From positions 1 to 64,000 of the forward strand of contig NZ_MKSM01000128.1 in assembly GCF_001897285.1 (NCBI RefSeq): 64,000 nucleotides of DNA, written 5' to 3'. This stretch comes from Nitrobacter sp. 62-23. GTDB taxonomy: Bacteria > Pseudomonadota > Alphaproteobacteria > Rhizobiales > Xanthobacteraceae. The notes below the pieces were generated by a model. The model saw only the letters and a list, made by a program, of their open reading frames with translations. It searched no databases and was not told the origin of the DNA. Shown piece by piece: positions 20,352 to 29,326 of the stretch. Position 1 is the first letter of the stretch; the number at the start of each line of letters is the position of its first letter. The position numbers were made by a program, and so were the translations under genes.

Positions 20352-20409
20352 TTACGCTCTCTCAATTGGTCATGTCCGCGAAAGCAGGCATTCAGTTTTC
20401 ATGGACGTT

Positions 20410-22185
20410 TCACACCAGCGCCTTGCCGCCGGCGAAGGCGGCTGCGGTCGCATCGTCATTGGCTTCCGCCGGTAGCAGCATTTCGTTGTGCGCCTTTCCG
20501 GATGGGATCATCGGGAAACAGTTTTCCAGCGCCGCAACGCGGCAGTCGAACAACACCGGCTTTTTCACCGAGATCATGTCCTTGATCGCACCGTCAAGCT
20601 CGGACGGTTTCGTCGCCTGAATGCCGACGCAGCCGAAAGCATCAGCGAGCTTGACGAAATCCGGCAGCGCCTCGGAATACGAATGCGACAGCCGGTTTCC
20701 GTGCAGCAACTGCTGCCACTGCCGCACCATGCCCATGTACTGGTTGTTGAGAATGAAGATCTTGATCGGAAGCTCGTGCTGAACGGCGGTCGACATTTCC
20801 TGCATCGTCATCTGCACGGAGGCGTCGCCGGCGATATCGACGACAAGACTGTCGGGATGCGCGACCTGCACGCCGAGCGCAGCCGGCAGGCCATAGCCCA
20901 TGGTGCCAAGGCCACCCGATGTCATCAGGCGGTGCGGTTCCTCGAAGCCGAAGAACTGCGCCGCCCACATCTGATGCTGGCCGACTTCGGTGGTGATGTA
21001 GGTGTCCCGTCCGCGCGTCGCCTCGAACAGGCGCTGGATCGCGAACTGCGGCAGGATCACGTCGTTGTTCTTCTTGTAGGCCAGCGAGTTGCGCGCGCGC
21101 CAGCGTCCGATCTCGAACCACCACGGATCGATCTTCGGCGTCTTGCCTTCCGCCTTGAACGCCTGCAACAGGTCGGTCATGACGCTGCTCGCATCGCCGA
21201 TGATCGGCACATCGACGCGGATGTTCTTGTTGATCGACGAGGGATCGATATCGATGTGAATCTTCTTTGACCCCGGCGAGAACGCATCGGTGCGCCCGGT
21301 AATGCGATCATCGAAGCGCGCGCCAATGCACAGCATGACGTCGCAATCGTGCATCGCCATGTTGGCTTCATAGGTGCCGTGCATACCGAGCATGCCGAGC
21401 CAGTTCTTGCCGGAGGCGGGGTAGGCGCCGAGTCCCATCAGCGTGGATGTGATCGGAAAACCCGTGGCCGCGACCAGCGCGCGCAGCGTCTTTGACGCGT
21501 CGCGGCCCGAATTGATGATGCCACCGCCGGTATAGATCACCGGCCGCTTGGCGTTGACCAGCAGCGACACAGCCTTGCGGATCTGCCCGGCATCACCCTT
21601 GATCTGTGGCTTGTACGAGACGTGGACGTCCGATTTGCGTGGCGGCGTGTAGGTGCCGGTCGCGAACTGAACATCCTTCGGCACATCGACGACGACCGGT
21701 CCCGGACGTCCAGAGGTCGCCACATAGAATGCCTCGTGCAAAACCTTCGGCAGATCCTTGACGTCACGCACCAGCCAGTTGTGCTTGGTGCATGGCCGCG
21801 TAATACCGACCGTATCGCATTCCTGAAACGCGTCATTGCCGATCAGGTGCGTGGGCACCTGTCCGGTGATGCAGACGAGCGGGATCGAATCCATCAGCGC
21901 ATCCGTCAACGGCGTCACCATGTTGGTCGCGCCGGGACCCGACGTCACCACCACCACTCCCGGCTTGCCGGTGGAACGCGCATAACCTTCGGCAGCATGT
22001 CCCGCGCCCTGCTCGTGCCGCACCAGGACGTGCTCGACCTTGTCCTGCTGAAAAAGCTCATCGTAAATCGGAAGCACCGCGCCGCCCGGATAGCCGAAGA
22101 TGTGCTTGACGCCATGATCCGCCAGGGCACGGACAATCATTTCCGCGCCGGTCATCTGCCTGGAATCGCTTTTGCTTTCACTCAT
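20410..22185 (-). CDS. ilvB: Acetolactate synthase large subunit
   Basis: About 591 residues. ThDP/FAD enzyme making acetolactate or acetohydroxybutyrate from pyruvate, the first common step of branched-chain synthesis. The ThDP Glu is in the N-terminal domain (VRHEQGAGHAAEGYARSTGK); the ThDP-Mg motif is GDASVQMTMQEMSTAVQHEL followed by FILNNQYMGMVRQWQ. The ATG at 22185 has GGAG about 8 bases upstream; an upstream in-frame ATG at 22239 lies inside the attenuator region and is not used. Promoter, leader peptide and terminator upstream show that it is controlled by attenuation. Confidence 0.97.
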   Translation of the reverse strand: MSESKSDSRQMTGAEMIVRALADHGVKHIFGYPGGAVLPIYDELFQQDKVEHVLVRHEQGAGHAAEGYARSTGKPGVVVVTSGPGATNMVTPLTDALMDSIPLVCITGQVPTHLIGNDAFQECDTVGITRPCTKHNWLVRDVKDLPKVLHEAFYVATSGRPGPVVVDVPKDVQFATGTYTPPRKSDVHVSYKPQIKGDAGQIRKAVSLLVNAKRPVIYTGGGIINSGRDASKTLRALVAATGFPITSTLMGLGAYPASGKNWLGMLGMHGTYEANMAMHDCDVMLCIGARFDDRITGRTDAFSPGSKKIHIDIDPSSINKNIRVDVPIIGDASSVMTDLLQAFKAEGKTPKIDPWWFEIGRWRARNSLAYKKNNDVILPQFAIQRLFEATRGRDTYITTEVGQHQMWAAQFFGFEEPHRLMTSGGLGTMGYGLPAALGVQVAHPDSLVVDIAGDASVQMTMQEMSTAVQHELPIKIFILNNQYMGMVRQWQQLLHGNRLSHSYSEALPDFVKLADAFGCVGIQATKPSELDGAIKDMISVKKPVLFDCRVAALENCFPMIPSGKAHNEMLLPAEANDDATAAAFAGGKALV

Positions 22186-22203
22186 GGTCGGCTCCGGATC
22201 GTC

Positions 22204-22269
22204 AAAATAAAAAAGGGCCTCTGAAGGGCCCCGGTGCACCGCCTTGGATTCGGACGGCCTCAGCCGTCC
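22204..22269 (-). terminator. ilvB attenuator: leader hairpin plus U-tract terminator
   Basis: In the minus-strand transcript, between the leader peptide and ilvB, a perfect 7-bp stem GGACGGC/GCCGTCC with loop TGAG (22252-22269) spans the leader stop codon. It is followed by a second hairpin with stem GGGCC/GGCCC (22215-22231), then UUUUUU, A, UUUU (22204-22214). This is an intrinsic terminator placed before the structural gene. A ribosome stalled in the Val/Ile codons would alter the first hairpin. The layout is visible; the mechanism follows from known ilv attenuators. Confidence 0.85.
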
Positions 22270-22328
22270 CGGGCGGCGCTCCAGGGTACGACGATAACGG
22301 GCACCGCTTGGGTAACAAAATTACGCAT
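22260..22328 (-). CDS. Val/Ile-rich leader peptide of ilvB
   Basis: 22 codons plus TGA. Core AVPVIVVPW: five Val and one Ile overall, clustered just upstream of the first attenuator hairpin. It starts about 25 bases after the predicted transcription start. The role is to sense charged tRNA-Val/Ile by ribosome stalling. Confidence 0.85.
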   Translation of the reverse strand: MRNFVTQAVPVIVVPWSAARDG

Positions 22329-22359
22329 TTTATCGCCAGAATTCCCAAAGGTTGCGCGG

Positions 22360-22388
22360 TTTATAGAGGTCGGATTCACCGACGTCAA
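22360..22388 (-). promoter_or_regulatory. Sigma-70-type promoter of the ilvB leader
   Basis: On the minus strand TTGACG (22383-22388), a 17-bp spacer and TATAAA (22360-22365) match the housekeeping consensus well. It directs transcription into the leader peptide 32 bases downstream of the -10 box. Confidence 0.8.
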
Positions 22389-22422
22389 CCGTGTTTCGAC
22401 GTAAATATGTCGGCCGCAGGGC

Positions 22423-22464
22423 GTTGGGGAGAGAAATATCCCGGTTGGGGAGAGAAATATCCCG
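22423..22464. repeat. Perfect 21-bp tandem duplication
   Basis: GTTGGGGAGAGAAATATCCC plus G occurs twice head to tail (22423-22443 and 22444-22464), about 35 bases upstream of the ilvB -35 box. Could be a slippage product or paired protein sites. Confidence 0.85.
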
Positions 22465-22492
22465 ATGCCTGACGTTTTGGCATTCGGCATCT

Positions 22493-22591
22493 AGAGCCAC
22501 GCTTCTGATAGAATCAGGAGCGTGGCTCTATGATTTTGATTTGACGCGTTTTCTTCCCGCGAACCGGTCCCCACTTCGCTCGAAAACGCAT
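22493..22591. repeat. Composite repeat A1: variable hairpin plus conserved block
   Basis: A hairpin with an 11-bp stem AGAGCCACGCT/AGCGTGGCTCT (22493-22529) is followed by block A (22532-22591), which starts GATTTTGATTTGACGCGTTT and ends CTTCGCTCGAAAACGC. Block A recurs near 47694, 51151, 51214 and 61487, and a reversed scrap is at 34424. Lies between ilvB control DNA and the end of miaA; the 22389-22629 gap has no gene. Confidence 0.85.
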
Positions 22592-22629
22592 GAAAGGGCC
22601 AGATGCTCTGGGGCCACCGGCCCCAACAG

Positions 22630-23550
22630 CTATGCGCTTGCACGGGGACAGACGCGCAACTCCATCGCTGCTTCCGCTTCCTCCGGCCTCACCCATTCGA
22701 ACTCCGGCAACTGGTGGCGGAACCAAGTGAACTGCCGCTTGGCGTAATGGCGGGTGTCGGCGCGGCCGATCCCGGCCGCCTGCTCCAACGAAATTTCGCC
22801 GCGCAGATGGCGGATCAGCGCCGGCACGCCGTGCGCCTTCATCGCGGGCAAAAGCGGATCGAGGCGGCGTTCGGCCAGCGCCGCGACCTCGTCCAGCGCC
22901 CCGGCTGCCAGCATCGCACCGAAGCGGGCATCGATCCGTGCGTAGAGCGCTTCGCGATCCGGAGCAAGGAAGATCGCCTTCACCCCCTCGGGCGGCAGCA
23001 ACGGCGGCAAGCCATCGCGATGCCAGTCGGTCAGCGAGCGGCCGGTCGCCTCGACGACCTCCAAAGCGCGGGCGATGCGGGCCCGGTCGCGCGGCTTCAG
23101 ACGGTCCGCCGCCGCCGGATCGTGGCGCGCGAGAGCGGCATGCAGCGCCTCGGGCCCTTCGCTTTCGAGTCGCGCCCGCACGGCGTCGCGCACCCGGGAC
23201 GCAATTGGCGGCACGGCCGACAGGCCGCGTGTCAACGCCTTGAAGTAAAGACCGGAGCCGCCGACGAAGATCGGCAGCCGGCTTTGCGCACGCGCGTCCT
23301 GGAGAGTTTTGGCCGCATCGCCAACCCACATCCCGGCGGAGCAGTTCACGCTCGCATCGACATGACCGTAGAGTCGGTGCGGCACGCGCGCTTCCTCGTC
23401 CGGCGTCGGGCGTGCCGTGATGATGCGGAGATCGTGATACACCTGCATGGAGTCGGTGTTGATGACGATGCCGCCGGTTCGCTCGGCAAGCGAAAGCGCC
23501 AGCGCGGACTTGCCGCTCGCCGTCGGCCCTGCAATAAGCACGGCATCCAT
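22630..23550 (-). CDS. miaA: tRNA dimethylallyltransferase
   Basis: About 306 residues. Transfers a dimethylallyl group to A37 of tRNAs that read UNN codons. P-loop [13 protein letters not shown] (about residues 6-18), the catalytic Asp motif [30 protein letters not shown], and the C-terminal QFTWFRHQ near the tRNA-binding region. The ATG at 23550 follows GGGGAGG closely; an in-frame ATG at 23589 would overlap the divergent serB start. Shares a 37-bp divergent gap with serB. Confidence 0.95.
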   Translation of the reverse strand: MDAVLIAGPTASGKSALALSLAERTGGIVINTDSMQVYHDLRIITARPTPDEEARVPHRLYGHVDASVNCSAGMWVGDAAKTLQDARAQSRLPIFVGGSGLYFKALTRGLSAVPPIASRVRDAVRARLESEGPEALHAALARHDPAAADRLKPRDRARIARALEVVEATGRSLTDWHRDGLPPLLPPEGVKAIFLAPDREALYARIDARFGAMLAAGALDEVAALAERRLDPLLPAMKAHGVPALIRHLRGEISLEQAAGIGRADTRHYAKRQFTWFRHQLPEFEWVRPEEAEAAMELRVCPRASA

Positions 23551-23587
23551 CGCCTCCCCTTCCGCCTCGCCAGGATTTACCCCGCTC

Positions 23588-24481
23588 ATGTCGCTCGTCG
23601 CCACGCTGATCTGCAATCCTGCCAACCCCGCGCTCGATAGCACGGTGCTGGACGGGGCGCGCGCGATTCTTGGCAATGCGGGCCCGGCGCACTGGCTATG
23701 GGACGAAGTTGCGGCAGACATTCCCTTCGAAAGCGGGGAGCCGATTGCCGCGATCGTGCGGCGCCTGCTTGAGGCGCGCGGCGATCTGCCGATCGACGTG
23801 GTGGTCCAGCCGCAACTCGGCCGGCGCAAGAAGCTCTTTCTGGCCGACATGGATTCCACCATGATCGGCCAGGAGTGCATCGACGAACTCGCCGATTTCG
23901 CCGGTCTCAAGGCGCAGGTCGCCGCCATCACCGAACGCGCCATGCTCGGGGAAATGAAATTTGAAGACGCGCTGCGCGAGCGGGTGGCGTTGTTGAAAGG
24001 ACTTCCCGTCACCGTTGTCGACAACGTGCTGGCACAACGCATCACACCAACACCGGGCGGCCGCGAGCTGGTCATGACTATGCGCGCCAACGGCGCCTAT
24101 ACCTGCCTGATCTCCGGCGGCTTCACGCTGTTCACCGAGGCGGTGGCGCCCATGATCGGCTTCCAGGAAAATCGCGGCAATACACTGCTTATCGAAGACG
24201 GTAAATTATCGGGCGAGGCCGCAGAACCGATCGTCGGCCGCGAGGCAAAACTTGCGACGCTAGTCGAATTGCGCGAGGCCTTCGATCTCGACAACGTCGA
24301 TACGCTTGCTGTCGGCGATGGCGCCAACGACCTCGGCATGATTCAGAACGCCGGCCTCGGCGTCGCCTATCACGCCAAGCCCGCGGTTGCCGCGGCGGCG
24401 GCCGCGCGAATCGATCACGGCGATCTCACCGCGCTGTTGTATGCGCAAGGGTATCGTCGCGACGAGTTTGTCAGCGCGTAG
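23588..24481 (+). CDS. serB: Phosphoserine phosphatase
   Basis: 297 residues. Last step of serine synthesis: removes phosphate from O-phosphoserine. HAD motif [14 protein letters not shown] with nucleophile Asp near 87, motif [10 protein letters not shown], and motif [13 protein letters not shown]. The N-terminal 80 residues form the ACT-like domain seen in long SerB proteins. The start is inside the miaA promoter region, read divergently. Confidence 0.95.
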   Translation: MSLVATLICNPANPALDSTVLDGARAILGNAGPAHWLWDEVAADIPFESGEPIAAIVRRLLEARGDLPIDVVVQPQLGRRKKLFLADMDSTMIGQECIDELADFAGLKAQVAAITERAMLGEMKFEDALRERVALLKGLPVTVVDNVLAQRITPTPGGRELVMTMRANGAYTCLISGGFTLFTEAVAPMIGFQENRGNTLLIEDGKLSGEAAEPIVGREAKLATLVELREAFDLDNVDTLAVGDGANDLGMIQNAGLGVAYHAKPAVAAAAAARIDHGDLTALLYAQGYRRDEFVSA

Positions 24482-24524
24482 ATCTGTTCTGAGGCAGAGC
24501 AGATACATGAATTTCGACAAATAT

Positions 24525-24643
24525 CGTCATGCCGGGATGCACACCGGTGCGAGTCCCTGAATCCATAACGCCTGCGACCACCTTATCCGATGCGTCGAGA
24601 TAGGTTCCGGATCAGCGTGCGATGCGAGCCGTCCGGAATGACG
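24525..24643. repeat. MITE-like intergenic element with inverted ends
   Basis: About 119 bp bounded by imperfect inverted ends CGTCATGCCGG and CCGGAATGACG, with an inner CCTGAATCCAT / GGTTCCGGAT pair. It resembles the short GTCATTCCGG-type repeats common between genes in this family. It fills the gap between the convergent serB and protease genes. Confidence 0.55.
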
Positions 24644-24660
24644 GACGAAAGAGCAGTCGC

Positions 24661-26157
24661 CTATTTCAGGATCAGCCGCACGGACCGCACTTCGCCGGCG
24701 CCATTGGAGACCTTCAGCAGCACCGACTTCTCGCCGTCCTTCTTCAACTGGTCGACGCGCTTGCGGATATCAGAAGCGCTGCTCACAGCCTCCTGCGCCA
24801 CCTCGACAATAACGTCGCCGGCGCTGAGCTGCTTTCCGGCCGCGTCGGAATCCGCTTCCACATCGGTAACGACGACGCCCTTGACGCTGTCCTTGATTTT
24901 GTAGCGCGCCCGCAGATCCTTGCTCAGCGCCGCGAGATCGAGGCCGAGCGTCTTCTGCGTCACAGGCTTGTCGTCGCCCTCGGACCTGGTCTTGACCGAC
25001 ACGGGCGTGGCCTTGTCGTTATCCTCGAGGCGCGCCAGGGTCACTTTCCTGGTCTCTTCCTTGCCCTTGCGGATCAGGACGACGTTGACGGTCTTGCCGA
25101 CGGCGGTGTCGGCCACGATGCGCGACAGGTCCCTCGGCTCCTTGATGTCCTTTCCATCGAAGACGATAACGACGTCGCCGGGTTCGATGCCGGCGGACTT
25201 GGCCGGCCCCTTGTCTTCAACCCCGGCCACCAGCGCCCCGCGCGCCGGTTTGATATTGAGGCTATCGGCGATTTCGTCGGTAACCTGCTGGATGCGGACC
25301 CCGAGCCAACCGCGCCGCAGTTCACCGAACTGCCGCAATTGATCGACGATGCCCGCAACCGTTTTCGACGGCACGGCGAAGCCGATGCCGATCGAGCCGC
25401 CTGACGGCGAGATGATCAAGGTGTTGACCCCCACGACCTCGCCGTCGAGGTTGAACAGCGGACCGCCGGAGTTGCCGCGGTTGATGGCGGCGTCGGTCTG
25501 GATGTAGCTGTCATAAGGGCCATTATTGATGTCGCGGTTGCGTGCTGAGACGATACCCGCGGTAACGGTGCCGCCGAGGCTGAACGGATTGCCGATGGCG
25601 ATCACCCATTCACCGAGCCGCAGCTTATCGGAATCGCCGAACTTGACGGCCGTCAGCGGGTGCGGCGGCTTGAACTTCAGCACCGCAAGGTCGGTCTTCT
25701 TGTCGACGCCGACGATCTCCGCCTTCACCTTGGTGCCGTCGTTCAGGATGACATGGATCTCGTCGGAATCGGCGATGACGTGATTGTTGGTGACGACGAC
25801 GCCCGCGGTGTCGACAATAAAACCGGAGCCGAGCGAGTTGGTCTTGTGCGGTTGCAGGCCGCCGCCCTTGCCGCCACGGCGGTTCTTGAAGAAATCGTCG
25901 AAGAATTCCTCGAACGGTGAGCCCGGCGGCAATTGCGGGATCGCCCGACGACCCTCACTCCCACCGTTCTTGGCTTCAACGGTCTGGGTCGTTGAGATAT
26001 TGACCACCGCGTCGATCACCTTTTCCGCGACGTCGGCAATGCCATCCGGACCGCGGGCCAAGGCGGGCGCGGATATCAGGGCGCTCGCGACGCCGAGGCA
26101 AAGCGCGGCGAGCAGGGAACGCCGGCGAGGTCTCAACGCGGGGATCGCTCCGGTCAT
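24661..26157 (-). CDS. degP: Do-type periplasmic serine protease (DegP/HtrA family)
   Basis: About 498 residues. Signal peptide (RRRSLLAALCLGVASALISA), then the trypsin-like domain with triad His about 126 (TNNHVIAD), Asp about 156 (KKTDLAVLKF) and Ser about 230 (INRGNSGGPLFN), then two PDZ domains. Acts as a chaperone and protease on misfolded envelope proteins. The ATG at 26157 has AGGAGAG about 8 bases upstream; the longer in-frame start lacks support. Downstream of hflK-hflC-DUF2065, an arrangement that groups membrane quality-control genes. Confidence 0.94.
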   Translation of the reverse strand: MTGAIPALRPRRRSLLAALCLGVASALISAPALARGPDGIADVAEKVIDAVVNISTTQTVEAKNGGSEGRRAIPQLPPGSPFEEFFDDFFKNRRGGKGGGLQPHKTNSLGSGFIVDTAGVVVTNNHVIADSDEIHVILNDGTKVKAEIVGVDKKTDLAVLKFKPPHPLTAVKFGDSDKLRLGEWVIAIGNPFSLGGTVTAGIVSARNRDINNGPYDSYIQTDAAINRGNSGGPLFNLDGEVVGVNTLIISPSGGSIGIGFAVPSKTVAGIVDQLRQFGELRRGWLGVRIQQVTDEIADSLNIKPARGALVAGVEDKGPAKSAGIEPGDVVIVFDGKDIKEPRDLSRIVADTAVGKTVNVVLIRKGKEETRKVTLARLEDNDKATPVSVKTRSEGDDKPVTQKTLGLDLAALSKDLRARYKIKDSVKGVVVTDVEADSDAAGKQLSAGDVIVEVAQEAVSSASDIRKRVDQLKKDGEKSVLLKVSNGAGEVRSVRLILK

Positions 26158-26364
26158 GTTCGAATCTCTCCTGGGAACGCATGTTGCCGCCCCCACAGTG
26201 CGCCCCAACATCACATCCGCGCAAGCGGCGGAAACAGCGTCCATCCGTCACCAGCGGCTCGATTACGGCGAAAAGCTGGCGCCGCCTTCACGATGCCGTT
26301 GCCAGGGGCAGGCTCTATGCCATGGCCGACGGATCAGCGGGTTTCCATCAAAACGCCAACCGCT

Positions 26365-26565
26365 TTAACGCCTGACCAGCCAGATCAGGATCAGCCCCAC
26401 GACCGCCGAGCCGATGCCGATCATGCGCAAGACGTGTTCCGGCGAAGCGAGCGCGCTTTTCATGGCGCGCCGCGTCAAATCCGGGGCCGCGGCGAATAGG
26501 ATGCCTTCGAGCACGAAGACAATACCAAGACCGATCAGGAAATCGGCGAAGGCGATCGAGCCCAT
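26365..26565 (-). CDS. DUF2065 small membrane protein
   Basis: 66 residues with two hydrophobic helices (about 7-26 and 46-63) separated by AAPDLTRRAMKSALASPEHV, the DUF2065/YjeT pattern (R-R near the first helix, then L-R-x-x-G). Function unknown. The family is often found beside hflC, as here (23-bp gap). Confidence 0.88.
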   Translation of the reverse strand: MGSIAFADFLIGLGIVFVLEGILFAAAPDLTRRAMKSALASPEHVLRMIGIGSAVVGLILIWLVRR

Positions 26566-26588
26566 CGGACGACGTCCCGACGTTTCGG

Positions 26589-27485
26589 CTACGGCTTCGG
26601 TGCGGATGCCGACGGCTTTCCGCCGATGTTCCCGAAGAAGCGGAAGAAATCGGAATCGGGCTTCAGCAGGAAGCGGGTGTCGCTGCCCTTCAAGCCGTTC
26701 TGATAGGCAGTCATCGAGCGGTAGAACGCAAAGAACGCCGGCGCCTGATTGTAGGCCGCGGCGAACAGCCGGTTGCGTTCGCCATCGCCCTGGCCGCGGA
26801 TTTGTTCGGCCGCGGAATTGGCGTCGGCGATGATCACGGTCACCTCGCGATCGGCCTTGGCCCGAATCTCCTGCGCTTTCTGGCCACCCTGAGCGCGGAA
26901 TTCGGCCGCCTCACGTTGCCGCTCGGTCTGCATGCGCTGATAGATCGCCTGGCTGTTCTGTTCCGGCAGATCGGCGCGTCTAATCCGGACGTCGACCACC
27001 GAGATACCGTATCCGGCGGCCTCCCTGTCGAGCTGGTCGCGGATGCGGCCCATCAGCAGTTCGCGCTCATCCCGCACGACCTGGATGAACGTTACCTCGC
27101 CGAGAACCCGGCGCAGCGATGCGTTGAGCAACGTCGTCAACTGGATATTGGCGGCCTGGACAGTGCCCACGCTCTGGTAAAATCGCAGCGCATCCTTGAT
27201 GCGATAGCGCGCGAATGCATCGACGACGAGCCGCTTCTGATCCGAAGCGATGACTTCCTGCGACGCCTGTTCGAGGTCAAGAATTCGGTTATCGATCGAG
27301 ATCACGGAATCGACGAACGGCGCCTTGAAATGCAATCCCGGTTCGGTGACGACGCGCACCGGTTCGCCGAGTCGCACCACCAACACCTGTTCGGTCTGGC
27401 TCACAGTGAACACCGAACTATATCCCACCACGAGCAAGGCCAGCCCGAGCAGCAGTCCGGCAATTCCCAAAACTCCGATTTTCAT
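26589..27485 (-). CDS. hflC: FtsH protease modulator HflC
   Basis: 298 residues. N-terminal membrane anchor (LGIAGLLLGLALLVVGYSSV) and a prohibitin/SPFH domain facing the periplasm (VRLGEPVRVVTEPGLHFKAP, SIDNRILDLE), then a helical region (RADLPEQNSQAIYQRMQTER). With HflK it forms a ring that controls FtsH. The start overlaps the hflK stop by 4 bases. Confidence 0.95.
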   Translation of the reverse strand: MKIGVLGIAGLLLGLALLVVGYSSVFTVSQTEQVLVVRLGEPVRVVTEPGLHFKAPFVDSVISIDNRILDLEQASQEVIASDQKRLVVDAFARYRIKDALRFYQSVGTVQAANIQLTTLLNASLRRVLGEVTFIQVVRDERELLMGRIRDQLDREAAGYGISVVDVRIRRADLPEQNSQAIYQRMQTERQREAAEFRAQGGQKAQEIRAKADREVTVIIADANSAAEQIRGQGDGERNRLFAAAYNQAPAFFAFYRSMTAYQNGLKGSDTRFLLKPDSDFFRFFGNIGGKPSASAPKP

Positions 27486-28630
27486 CGCGCGCTCCCGTTC
27501 GTCTTGGCGGGCTGGCTCGTGGTGCCGCCGCGCTGCGATGTCAATTCGTTCAACGGCAGGTACGGCACAATACCCGGCGATGACGATGAGCCGAGATCGT
27601 ACACCAGCTTGTCGGCGTTCCCGAGCACATGCTCCATGGTCTCCAGGTAGATGCGCTCGCGCGTCACGTCAGGCGCCGCCTTGTAGGCTTCGTAAACCTG
27701 AAGGAACCGCGAACTCTGACCCTTGGCTTCGGCGATCGCCTGCTCCTTGTAACCTTCAGCGGCCTGCATGATCTGCGCCCCTCGCCCGCGCGCATCGGGA
27801 ATGACGCGATTGGCGTAGGTCTGGGCTTCGTTCTGCAGCCGCTCGAGGTCGGAGCGCGCTGCCTGCACGTCGCGGAATGAATCGATGACCTGCGCGGGCG
27901 GGTCAACCTTCTGCATCTGCACCTGCTGGATCAGAACGCCGGCGCCGTACTGGTCCAGCGTCTTCTGCATCAGCTCCTGCACGGAGACTTCAATCTTGGT
28001 ACGCTCGGAGGTCAGGATCGGTTGAATATCCGAACGTCCGACCAGCTCGCGCATCGCGCTTTCCGCCACGGCCTTGACGGTGCCTTCCGGGTTCTGGATG
28101 TTGAACAGGAAGTCACCAACTCCACCCGGCTTGATCCGCCACAACACGGTGAAATCGACGTCGACGATGTTTTCGTCGCCGGTCAGCATCAGGCTTTCCT
28201 CCGGCACATCGCGCATCGTGCTGGTGTTGCGCGCCGGATCCTGCGCCAGCGTCAAACCGATATTGAGGGTCGAGACGCGCAGCGCCTTCGGCAGTAATAC
28301 GGTCTCGATCGGGTACGGCAGGTGATAGTTGAGGCCCGGCTGCACGGTCCGCACATGCTTGCCGAAGCGCAGGACCACGCCGAGTTCTTCCGATTGCACC
28401 CGGAAGAAGCCGGACATGCCCCAGATCACAATGGCGCCGATCAGGATCACCGCGATGCCCATGCCGCTCAGATGTCCGCCCGGCAGCAACTGCCGGATGC
28501 GTTCCTGAGCACGGCGCAGCAGATCCTCGAGATCGGGCGGCTTCGGCCCCCCCGCCGGTTGCGGGCCGGATCCCCATGGTCCTTTCGGACCAGAGCCCCA
28601 CGGACCTCCGCTTTGATTCTTCCACGGCAT
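27482..28630 (-). CDS. hflK: FtsH protease modulator HflK
   Basis: 382 residues. Gly/Pro/Trp-rich cytoplasmic start with WGSGPKGPWGSGPQPAGG repeats, typical of HflK, then a membrane segment (GIAVILIGAIVIWGMSGFF), the SPFH domain (VVLRFGKHVRTVQPGLNYHL) and coiled-coil. Overlaps hflC by 4 bases. Partner of HflC at the inner membrane. Confidence 0.95.
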   Translation of the reverse strand: MPWKNQSGGPWGSGPKGPWGSGPQPAGGPKPPDLEDLLRRAQERIRQLLPGGHLSGMGIAVILIGAIVIWGMSGFFRVQSEELGVVLRFGKHVRTVQPGLNYHLPYPIETVLLPKALRVSTLNIGLTLAQDPARNTSTMRDVPEESLMLTGDENIVDVDFTVLWRIKPGGVGDFLFNIQNPEGTVKAVAESAMRELVGRSDIQPILTSERTKIEVSVQELMQKTLDQYGAGVLIQQVQMQKVDPPAQVIDSFRDVQAARSDLERLQNEAQTYANRVIPDARGRGAQIMQAAEGYKEQAIAEAKGQSSRFLQVYEAYKAAPDVTRERIYLETMEHVLGNADKLVYDLGSSSSPGIVPYLPLNELTSQRGGTTSQPAKTNGSAR

Positions 28631-28789
28631 CGATACTCTCCTCCGCGCGGATCCGGGCTTCGCAAACCCAGCCTCGCTCTGTCTGTTCGACCTTATAGGG
28701 GACGCACACGGCCCTTACAACGCGGCTTGTTGGCTGCAAGGAGCTATATCCGAACAGAAGATTGTCAATGTTAACGTTGCGGGGTACGA

Positions 28790-29326
28790 TTACTGCGGCG
28801 TCCGACGGCGATATGTCACATAAGAATAGTCGCTGGTGTCGCCTGCTGCCGCCCCGTTTCGGCTCCGGTCGGTTTCGTGCCAGACTGACGGATCGATCGC
28901 GGGAAAAACGGCGTCGCCATCGATCTCGGCATGAACCTCCGTCACTTCGAGACGATCGGCCGCAGGCATTGTCGCAGCATAAATCTCCGCGCCGCCGATC
29001 ACCGCGATCTCGGTGACCGAACGTCGCAGCGCATCCCCTCTTGCCACGATAAGGGCATCCGTCAGTGATCGCGTCACCACCGCCCCGATTGAAGCGAAGT
29101 CTGGATCGCGGGTGACGACGATATTGGTTCTCCCCGGCAACGGCCGGCGCAACGAGTCGAAGGTTTTGCGGCCCATCACGATCGGCTTGCCCATGGTGAT
29201 GGCCTTGAATCGCTGCTGATCGGCGCGCAGCCGCCACGGGATCTCGTTGCCCCTCCCGATCACGCCGTTCTCAGCGGCCGCGACAATCAGGACCACTTCC
29301 AAACGTCGGGAGGCCGTCGCGATCAC
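28790..29326 (-). CDS. folA: Dihydrofolate reductase
   Basis: 178 residues from a GTG at 29326, which overlaps the thyA stop in GTGA. Reduces dihydrofolate made by thymidylate synthase. Typical start [20 protein letters not shown] with W-R-L, the MGRKTFDSL motif, NIVVTR and VIGGAEIY. The next 158 bp up to hflK hold no gene. Confidence 0.95.
   Translation of the reverse strand: MIATASRRLEVVLIVAAAENGVIGRGNEIPWRLRADQQRFKAITMGKPIVMGRKTFDSLRRPLPGRTNIVVTRDPDFASIGAVVTRSLTDALIVARGDALRRSVTEIAVIGGAEIYAATMPAADRLEVTEVHAEIDGDAVFPAIDPSVWHETDRSRNGAAAGDTSDYSYVTYRRRTPQ

Noticed and set aside
28113..29237. 374-residue minus-strand frame spanning folA and hflK
   Set aside because: Out of frame with both recognised genes; no motifs of its own.
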